A stretch of DNA of 29,127 nucleotides, taken from the NCBI GenBank assembly GCA_913052135.1, contig CAJXDY010000029.1, positions 1 to 29,127 of the forward strand, written 5' to 3'. The position numbers and the translations under genes are program-made. Below the pieces are notes generated by a model. It searched no databases and was not told the origin of the DNA. It was given only the letters and a program-made list of their open reading frames with translations. This stretch comes from UBA8106 sp913052135. Lineage in GTDB: Bacteria > Acidobacteriota > Vicinamibacteria > Vicinamibacterales > UBA823. Below, piece after piece: positions 23,212-29,127 of this stretch. The first letter of the stretch is position 1. The number at the start of each line of letters is the position of its first letter.

Positions 23212-23260
23212 TGCGTAGTTCACCAAACGATGGACTAGGAGACCTACTGGAGAGAGCAAT

Positions 23261-23785
23261 ATGTGGAAAAGGGAAGAAGTGAATCGGTCGGCCCCTAATG
23301 TTCCTGTCGTTGGAGGGGCTAAGCCTACTTCATCTATCGCAACCAGTGTTGGGCATTTATCTGGAATTGAATCGAGGGTCCCACGAAATAATGTCGTGCA
23401 TATTGGTAAGTCGGTTGTGATTAAAGGAGAGATCAACGGCAGTGAAGATTTAATGATCGAGGGAAAGGTTGACGGCAAGATCTCCCTTCCTCAGAACACA
23501 CTAACAGTCGGTGTAAACGGTCAACTAAATGCCGAAATTTCTGCCAAAGTGGTTGTCGTGCTTGGAGAAATTAAGGGTAACGTGTCAGCGGCTGAGAAGG
23601 TAGATATTCGAGATCAAGGAACCGTGGACGGAGACATCAAGACGAAAAAATTGGCAATTGCTGACGGTGCTCACTTTCGGGGAAGTATTGACATGCACCG
23701 GCAATCCGATGCTTCAGAAAAACGGAAGGTGATAATAAAATCTGAAAAGATCGTCGGACAACCTTCGATACCCAGGTTGCCTTGA
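23261..23785 (+). CDS. Bactofilin (polymer-forming cytoskeletal protein)
   Basis: 174 residues. A disordered N-terminal part (1-43) leads into a right-handed beta-helix of six-residue rungs from about 46 to 145, with turns such as IGKSVVIKGEI, DLMIEGKVDGKI, VVVVLGEIKGNV and VDIRDQGTVDGDI, and a short charged C-terminal tail. This is the bactofilin domain, which polymerises without nucleotide into filaments that help set cell shape or place wall enzymes. GGAG lies eight bases before the ATG. A methyltransferase-like gene follows after 62 bases on the same strand. Confidence 0.94.
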   Translation: MWKREEVNRSAPNVPVVGGAKPTSSIATSVGHLSGIESRVPRNNVVHIGKSVVIKGEINGSEDLMIEGKVDGKISLPQNTLTVGVNGQLNAEISAKVVVVLGEIKGNVSAAEKVDIRDQGTVDGDIKTKKLAIADGAHFRGSIDMHRQSDASEKRKVIIKSEKIVGQPSIPRLP

Positions 23786-23847
23786 CAGTCGATCTTCTAG
23801 TCTTGGTAATCTAGGTTTTTTTCTTGCGCCAAGGATGGTTTGTAGAG

Positions 23848-24531
23848 ATGAATAATTTAAATAGAGGGCTTTCTCTTACAGGTTCGAGACCTTTAAGATC
23901 GGACTCTTCAACAGTTCGCACGCTCGCCTTGTCGCGATTCGTATCATATGTTCGCGACCAAGGTGGAAAAAATATTCTTGATTTCGGCCCAATAGTTGGT
24001 GGAAATGTAGATTTTTTTAACCAGGAACTTGGCTGCAGGATGATTGTCGAGGATCTTTATAACGATCTGGAAGCGTTTAAAGGGTCCGAAGCAATAGACT
24101 CACTCTGTCGACATTTTTTTGACCGTTTAAGGCACAAGAATTCCAGCATAGACGGTATTCTTTGCTGGGACCTGTTTGACTATCTTGATCAATCTTCTGC
24201 TGACGCCTTGGTGAAACAGATTACTAGAGTTCTTCGTCCAGGCGGTTCAGTGTTTGGCATGTTTGGCATGGAAAAATCGAATGAACCAGTTTTCACTAAA
24301 CACGTAATAGTAGATATAGACCATCTAGATTATCGGCCGTACGAGGCTTCGCGTTGCAAGCAATCCCCTTGGAGTAGCCGGGATGTGATCAAGTTATTTA
24401 GCGAGTTAGAGATCGATGAAACATATCTCTTAAAAAGACGCGTTCGCGAAATGTTGTTCCGGAAGCCCAAGTTAGCGCAAACCGATAAAAAGGTATTTCA
24501 GATTGCACGACGGGGCCATGATTACCTCTGA
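23848..24531 (+). CDS. SAM-dependent methyltransferase-like protein
   Basis: 227 residues from the ATG at 23848. An in-frame TTG at 23824 has no ribosome site, and AGAG precedes the ATG. Rossmann-like methyltransferase layout: motif I is NILDFGPIVGGNVDFF (42-57), which departs from the usual DxGxGxG, then the acidic pair VEDLY (67-71), DGILCWDLFDYL (102-113) and the LRPGG loop (129-133). The C-terminal third is specific. Similar proteins are called type-11 methyltransferases. The substrate is unknown. It ends 15 bases before the SAM hydroxide adenosyltransferase gene, suggesting cotranscription. Confidence 0.78.
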   Translation: MNNLNRGLSLTGSRPLRSDSSTVRTLALSRFVSYVRDQGGKNILDFGPIVGGNVDFFNQELGCRMIVEDLYNDLEAFKGSEAIDSLCRHFFDRLRHKNSSIDGILCWDLFDYLDQSSADALVKQITRVLRPGGSVFGMFGMEKSNEPVFTKHVIVDIDHLDYRPYEASRCKQSPWSSRDVIKLFSELEIDETYLLKRRVREMLFRKPKLAQTDKKVFQIARRGHDYL

Positions 24532-24546
24532 AAGGAGTTAGAATAA

Positions 24547-25341
24547 ATGGCTCGTCCGGTGATCGCGTTACTTACGGATTTTGGAACACGCGATCATTAC
24601 ACCGGCACCATGAAGGCCGTCGCTTTAAGCATCTGCCCTGAAGCAATTTTGGTGGACATCTCGCATGAAATCGATCCCCATGACATCTTCGACGGTGCAA
24701 TTCAATTGGCTGCGAGTTATCACTACTTTCCAGCTTCTACTATCTTTTTAGTCGTTATTGATCCGGGCGTTGGTTCCAGTCGCAGCGGTCTTGCGGCTGC
24801 AGTAGGCGGGTACCGCTTTGTGGCACCAGATAATGGTGTGTTAAGTGCTGTCTTTGCTGAAAAAGAACCGGCGCAGGTGGTTGAAATAACTGAACGTCGC
24901 TACGCCCGTCCAACCGTAAGCAGGACCTTTGAAGGCAGAGACAAATTCGCTCCGGCAGCTGCTTGGCTTGCAAAGGGAGTGCAACTAAGCGCCCTAGGAC
25001 GGCCGACCTCTAAATATTTAAGGCTTGATTTGCCTTCGGCTGACGTTAATTCTGACGGAATTAAAGGTCAAGTTTTAAGAGTCGATCGATACGGTAATGC
25101 GGTTACGAATATCACCCTGAAGGATTTTGAGCGCCTGTCGGGACAAGGTGACATTCAGTTGGATATCGGTTCCCATCGAGTAGAACGAGTTGTCGCTACA
25201 TATGCAGAAATAGGAGACGGAGAAGTGTGCGCTTTGTTCGGAAGCACGGATCACCTTGAATTAGCAGCGAATTCAAGCAGTGCTGCTGAGTCTCTTCAAG
25301 TTAAAAGAGGCTCGGAGATTACAATTCTTCGGACAAAATGA
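24547..25341 (+). CDS. SAM hydroxide adenosyltransferase (DUF62, SAM hydrolase)
   Basis: 264 residues, the family length. It shares the fold of fluorinase/chlorinase but normally uses water to split S-adenosylmethionine into adenosine and methionine. Visible family motifs are LLTDFGTRDHYTGTMK (9-24) with D11, VVIDPGVGSSR (69-79) with D72 and R79, APDNGVLS (93-100), and the C-terminal DRYGNAVTNI and FGSTDHLELA. The catalytic triad in the characterised archaeal enzyme is Asp-Arg-His; here the His position in TFHGRD reads TFEGRD (E129). Halogenase-specific features are not evident. AAAGGAG lies nine bases before the ATG. It follows the methyltransferase gene by 15 bases. Confidence 0.9.
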   Translation: MARPVIALLTDFGTRDHYTGTMKAVALSICPEAILVDISHEIDPHDIFDGAIQLAASYHYFPASTIFLVVIDPGVGSSRSGLAAAVGGYRFVAPDNGVLSAVFAEKEPAQVVEITERRYARPTVSRTFEGRDKFAPAAAWLAKGVQLSALGRPTSKYLRLDLPSADVNSDGIKGQVLRVDRYGNAVTNITLKDFERLSGQGDIQLDIGSHRVERVVATYAEIGDGEVCALFGSTDHLELAANSSSAAESLQVKRGSEITILRTK

Positions 25342-25432
25342 TGGAGGAGCAGTAGAAACCTCTAAATCCTCGTGATAATCTTAAGCACTGCAGCGTTGTT
25401 TCCTTGTTTCTTTTATCCTGATTGGCGACTAA

Positions 25433-26644
25433 ATGATCGGATTCGATCTTACCGAAGAAAATTTAATGCTTGAGCAGTCGGTTCGCGAATGGTCCGCTGT
25501 TGAGGTGGCTCCACAAATTCGTCAACTTGACCGCGAACACCGGTTCGATAAGTCTATTTTGAAAAAAATGGCCGCTCTCGGGCTGCTTGGCCTATGTGTA
25601 CCCAAGAAATATGGTGGCGTCGGGATGGACTACGTGAGCCTCGGTTTGGCAAGTGAAGAGTTGGAGTATGTGGATACCTCGCTTAGAGTGATTTTATCGG
25701 TTCACCTCGGGCTCAACTGTTTGTCGCTACTTACTTGGGGAAACGAAGACCAGAAACTGCGCTACCTTGTGCCACAGGCTAAGGGTGAGAGGATAGCCAC
25801 TTATGGACTCACGGAACCTGGGGCCGGCAGCGATGTTCGAGGCATACAGACTGTTGCTCGAAAAAAAGGTGACCGCTATCTGTTAACTGGCGAGAAGATG
25901 TGGATTTCATTGGCTGATGTAGCTGATCATTTTCTTGTCTTCGCATGGAGCGACTTAGAAAAGAAGAAGGCTAGAGATCCGTCTGGTCTTACTGCGTTTA
26001 TTGTTGAACGTGAATTTGGAGGCTTTGCTAGTGGAACCCTTACAGAAAAATGGGGGATCCTGGCTGGAAACACCGGATTTTTTAAGATGGAAGAAATGGA
26101 GGTTCCGGAAATTAACGTTTTAGGCAAACCCGGTGAAGGTTTCAAGATTGCAATGTCTGCACTCGATCAAGGTCGGTACACCGTTGCGGCGGGAGCTGCC
26201 GGACTTATCAGAGCTTGCAGAGACGCGTCAGAAAAATACGCGAAGGAGAGGCGAACTTTCGGCGTTGAAATTGGACGGCATCAATTGGTGAAAGCGATGA
26301 TTGCCAACATGGAATCGAATTATCAAGCGTCACGGATGCTTTGGCTGCGAGCCGGTTGGCTTAAAAACGAAGGGCGTCGAAACACTCGAGAAACTGGATT
26401 AGCCAAATGGTTTTCTACAGAAGCATCTGAAAAGGCTGCTTCGGATGCGGTTCAGGTTCATGGAGCGAATGGATATTCAGATGAGTATCCAGTTGGACGG
26501 TTTTACCGAAACTGTAAAGGTGCCGTGATATATGAAGGCACAAAAGAGATACATTCCCTGATGCAAGCTGATTACGTTTTGGGGTACCGCGTAGATAAGG
26601 CGACGCGTTGCGAGTTGCCAAAATACTCCGAATTTGAAAAGTGA
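25433..26644 (+). CDS. Acyl-CoA dehydrogenase
   Basis: 403 residues, typical for the family. It oxidises an acyl-CoA to the 2-enoyl-CoA with FAD. The N-terminal helical part starts FDLTEENLMLEQSVREW, the FAD-binding middle shows ATYGLTEPGAGSDV and EKMWISLADVADHF, and the C-terminal helices end with VQVHGANGYSDEYPVGRFYRN and IYEGTKEIH. The catalytic base is E368 in YEGT, the position used by short- and medium-chain and glutaryl-type enzymes. Chain-length preference cannot be read with confidence. The ribosome site is poor. No electron-transfer flavoprotein or other beta-oxidation gene is in view. Confidence 0.94.
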   Translation: MIGFDLTEENLMLEQSVREWSAVEVAPQIRQLDREHRFDKSILKKMAALGLLGLCVPKKYGGVGMDYVSLGLASEELEYVDTSLRVILSVHLGLNCLSLLTWGNEDQKLRYLVPQAKGERIATYGLTEPGAGSDVRGIQTVARKKGDRYLLTGEKMWISLADVADHFLVFAWSDLEKKKARDPSGLTAFIVEREFGGFASGTLTEKWGILAGNTGFFKMEEMEVPEINVLGKPGEGFKIAMSALDQGRYTVAAGAAGLIRACRDASEKYAKERRTFGVEIGRHQLVKAMIANMESNYQASRMLWLRAGWLKNEGRRNTRETGLAKWFSTEASEKAASDAVQVHGANGYSDEYPVGRFYRNCKGAVIYEGTKEIHSLMQADYVLGYRVDKATRCELPKYSEFEK

Positions 26645-26693
26645 TTGCCTTATTTTAACGATTTGGATCCTGTTATTTTAAAGAAAATTGGCA

Positions 26694-27692
26694 ATGTTAA
26701 AAATTCAAGGACTATCAGAGCACTTTCTTAATGTGGTTGAGCGTGCAGCTATAGCCTGCGCGCGAACTGTTGGGCAAGGTGATAGGCATAATTCTGATCA
26801 CGTTGCTGTAGAGGCCATGCGTGAAGCGATGGACGATGTGCCAATGGCTGGTCGAATAGTAATCGGGGAAGGGGAACGGGATAAGGCTCCAATGTTGTTT
26901 ATTGGTGAGGAGGTCGGAGCGGCTCACTCTCTTGCTGGTCGGTCTAAGACATACCCTGGTGTCGACATTGCGGTTGATCCACTCGAAGGGACGAACCTAT
27001 GCGCGACTGGCGAACCGAATGCAATCGCTGTCTTGGCAGCTTCAGAAAGGGGAGGGCTACTTCACGCTCCAGACATTTATATGGAGAAACTGGTAGTGGG
27101 CCCTCGCTCCAAAGAGGCAGTCAGTCTTGATGCTTCTGTCGATCAAAACCTGAATGCAATTAGTGAGTGCTTGGGATTGCCAGTCAAAGAACTCGTTGTG
27201 GTAGTGCTTGATCGTCCTCGACATGAAGCGCTCATTTCTGATATCCGAAGAGCGGGAGCAAGAGTTCGATTGATTGGGGATGGGGACTTATCGGCTGGAA
27301 TATTGGCAGCGATTGCTGATAGTGGCGTGCATGCTGCAATGGGACAAGGCGGTGCTCCAGAAGGAGTATTGGCTGCAGCAGCAATGCGATGCTTGAATGG
27401 CGAGATCTTTGCACGTTTAGTTGTCAAATCCACGGAGCAGGAAGAACGCATGCGCACAATGGGTATAGCTGATAAAGACAAGCTTTATGGAGCTTGTGAC
27501 CTTGCACCGGGTAACTCAGTTCTTTTTGCTGCTACTGGAGTGACAGACGGTTCACTCATGAAGGGTGTACGGTTTGTTGGTGATGGATTGCGGACTCAGT
27601 CTCTTATAATGACAACGGACCCGCATTGCATGAGGTTTATCGATACGATTCACGCGCAGGCCGAGCGGCCAAACGCTACGTTTACGTTGTAA
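26694..27692 (+). CDS. glpX: Class II fructose-1,6-bisphosphatase
   Basis: 332 residues from the ATG at 26694; a TTG six bases earlier is also possible and neither has a strong ribosome site. It dephosphorylates fructose 1,6-bisphosphate in gluconeogenesis, Mn/Mg-dependent. Family motifs are RTVGQGDRHNSDHVAVEAMR (24-43), the metal/phosphate site IGEGERDKAP (57-66), DIAVDPLEGTN (91-101) and GQGGAPEGVLAAAA. Length agrees with GlpX (about 320-340). Fits the neighbouring acyl-CoA dehydrogenase in a cell making sugars from acyl or lactate carbon. Confidence 0.95.
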   Translation: MLKIQGLSEHFLNVVERAAIACARTVGQGDRHNSDHVAVEAMREAMDDVPMAGRIVIGEGERDKAPMLFIGEEVGAAHSLAGRSKTYPGVDIAVDPLEGTNLCATGEPNAIAVLAASERGGLLHAPDIYMEKLVVGPRSKEAVSLDASVDQNLNAISECLGLPVKELVVVVLDRPRHEALISDIRRAGARVRLIGDGDLSAGILAAIADSGVHAAMGQGGAPEGVLAAAAMRCLNGEIFARLVVKSTEQEERMRTMGIADKDKLYGACDLAPGNSVLFAATGVTDGSLMKGVRFVGDGLRTQSLIMTTDPHCMRFIDTIHAQAERPNATFTL

Positions 27693-27739
27693 ATAACCAG
27701 CTTCAATAAGTTTATATTTCTGGAAATTTCGTTCGCCTG

Positions 27740-28954
27740 GTGAAGATCTCGAAAGAGTCCGATTCCTTGACGCAGACCTGGCGGCGCAATCAACTTGCCG
27801 TCACGGTCGCAACGTTCATTGGCTCTACCGGTTTCACGCTGGTAATGCCTCTTCTTCCTTTGTACTTTCGACAACTAGGTGTTCAAGATCTCGGCGAGGT
27901 AGCTTTATGGTCTGGTATTAGTGTTGGTGTCACACCAGGCATCGCAGGTTTAATGGCTCCAGTGTGGGGAAAGCTGGCTGACCGATATGGCAAAAAACCC
28001 ATGGTCATTCGAGCATTGCTTACCTTTGTCGCGGTCAATGTGGCCATGGCCTACGTAACGGCCCCGTGGCAGATATTTGCACTTAGATTTACCCATGGAC
28101 TCTTCGCCGGTTATGGCTCTTTAACTTTGGCAATGGCTGCCGCATCATCGCCTAAGGATCGGCTGGCTGAATCAATTGGGATGGTTCAAATGGCCCGTCG
28201 GCTTGGCCCAACAATGGGGCCAGTTATGGGAGGCGGAATAGCTGGAGTGTTTGGTTTACGAAACGCCTTTTTGGTCGCAGCGGTTGTATACATCGTTGCG
28301 TTGTTGGTTGTCGTTATTTTATACACGGAAACCAAGAACCAGTCGGAATCATCGAATGGTAAGGGGGAGCAGAAACTTTCGGTTCCGGCTGTCTTGCGCA
28401 TCAATGGATTTTCTGCATTAGTAATTGTTATTTTTATATTGCAATATACGGAAAGAAGCCTGGCACCGATACTTCCACTCTATATTGGTAAGTTCGGAGT
28501 ATTAAATGACCAAGTTCCAGTCTGGTCCGGCGTTATCTTTTCATTGATAGCAGCGTCTGGAGCCCTAGGCAACCATCTTTGCAGCAGGTTTATGCCTAAC
28601 TGGCAGCTCCATCGGTTTATTACGCTAAGTGTTCTAGGGGCCGCTGTTGCAGCTGCTTTGATGGTAATTGCACCCAACATCATCTGGTTTCTATTTGCAG
28701 CACCAATTTTTGGAGTATCGGCAGGACTTGCTATGACTGCAGCTTACACTGCAGCAGGACATCGTTTACCCGAATCTTCGCAAGGAGTTGGCTTTGGTGT
28801 TTTGTCAAGTGGATCAATGGCCGGAATGGCGCTTAGTCCTATCCTAAGCGGAGCAATGGGCACTGTTAGCCTAGAAGCCGTTTTTATCGTCAACACAGTA
28901 GCCTTAGTCGGCCTAAGCTTCTTTGCACGTAGAAATGTAGGCACTGTCTATTAG
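27740..28954 (+). CDS. Major facilitator superfamily transporter (TetA/MdtG-like)
   Basis: 404 residues from a GTG at 27740; no ATG lies at a sensible position before the first helix. Twelve membrane segments are expected. The first begins near residue 19, and loop 2-3 carries motif A as GKLADRYGKKP (77-87). LPLYFRQLG near 39-47 and GPTMGPVMGGGIAGVFG in helix 5 (motif C-like) place it among drug:proton antiporters of the 12-helix type. A charged loop around 200-215 separates the two halves. The exported compound cannot be read. The ribosome site is weak. Starts 47 bases after glpX. Confidence 0.88.
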   Translation: MKISKESDSLTQTWRRNQLAVTVATFIGSTGFTLVMPLLPLYFRQLGVQDLGEVALWSGISVGVTPGIAGLMAPVWGKLADRYGKKPMVIRALLTFVAVNVAMAYVTAPWQIFALRFTHGLFAGYGSLTLAMAAASSPKDRLAESIGMVQMARRLGPTMGPVMGGGIAGVFGLRNAFLVAAVVYIVALLVVVILYTETKNQSESSNGKGEQKLSVPAVLRINGFSALVIVIFILQYTERSLAPILPLYIGKFGVLNDQVPVWSGVIFSLIAASGALGNHLCSRFMPNWQLHRFITLSVLGAAVAAALMVIAPNIIWFLFAAPIFGVSAGLAMTAAYTAAGHRLPESSQGVGFGVLSSGSMAGMALSPILSGAMGTVSLEAVFIVNTVALVGLSFFARRNVGTVY

Positions 28955-29127
28955 GCGCTTTGCAGACTGATTTAACCTCTGGTCTGGCAATTGTTTGGAG
29001 CAATAAGCGAAATATTTTGTGGCTTACGATTCCCTCAAGATGGCGCTTGCGATCTAAACTAGTAACGCTGAAGCTATTAAATGTCCAATTCAATACTGAT
29101 TAATTCCCACTCTTTTAATATTTCTGA

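Noticed and set aside
23786..23822. CTAG...CTAG followed by seven T residues after the bactofilin stop, as a terminator.
   Set aside because: The stem is only four AT/GC pairs with a 10-base loop, too weak to call.
28955..29127. Right-edge 173 bases after the MFS gene.
   Set aside because: No reading frame, hairpin with T run, tRNA or clear promoter could be supported here.

Overview
The window looks like a stretch of chromosome from an Acidobacteriota-type bacterium, possibly Vicinamibacteria or a related marine or low-GC lineage. The evidence is a secreted VWA protein of the acidobacterial VWFA-related type (16498-17814), a YVTN propeller ending in a Planctomycete/Acidobacteria-style cytochrome c box, a bactofilin, HisC-like and class V PLP enzymes with Tat leaders, and several small proteins of kinds I associate with that phylum. 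There is no insertion sequence, prophage, CRISPR array or rRNA. Genes are dense, with no gap above about 175 bases. The placement is inference from gene content and was not tested by search.

Left part (1-10.4 kb). After a tRNA-Glu(TTC) gene comes a minus-strand block running from about 4973 down to 297: a Tat-exported FMN 2-hydroxyacid oxidase-like enzyme, a DUF3311 small membrane protein, a sodium:solute symporter, and a secreted TPR protein with a histidine-rich signature. The first three are nearly contiguous and look like a monocarboxylate (for example lactate) uptake and oxidation operon. Divergent from it is a Tat-exported HisC-like aminotransferase. It is followed by minus-strand genes for a secreted cupin, a DinB-family lipoprotein, a YVTN propeller/cytochrome c protein and a Tat-exported class V aminotransferase-fold enzyme. 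So 10 kb holds an unusual density of exported flavin, PLP and heme proteins. This is the best candidate for an undescribed periplasmic pathway.

Middle (10.5-17.8 kb). A tRNA-Lys(TTT) gene and arginase are followed by a divergent stand-alone UvrD/PcrA-C-terminal (Tudor-like) small protein with a lysine-rich tail, then the overlapping hemE-hemG heme genes on the minus strand. Divergent from hemE is a probable PD-(D/E)XK-fold protein with a lysine-rich tail, then a small Ala/Lys repeat lipoprotein, a conserved protein with an arginine-rich disordered tail, and the VWA protein.

Right part (18-29 kb). A triple-LysM D,D-carboxypeptidase is followed by the thioredoxin/thioredoxin reductase pair (trxA-trxB). 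Convergent to these is the cysteine desulfurase-mnmA operon for tRNA 2-thiolation (TAATG overlap). Back-to-back promoters separate that operon from bactofilin, a SAM-methyltransferase-like protein and a SAM hydroxide adenosyltransferase. Acyl-CoA dehydrogenase, class II fructose-1,6-bisphosphatase (glpX) and an MFS transporter close the window.

Regulatory reading. Several intergenic regions carry extended -10 elements (TGn followed by a TATAAT-like hexamer), and there are clear hairpins at 6318-6342, 6905-6933, 7614-7642, 10391-10424 and 15663-15691. All function calls are from reading translated sequence by eye; no database search was possible.
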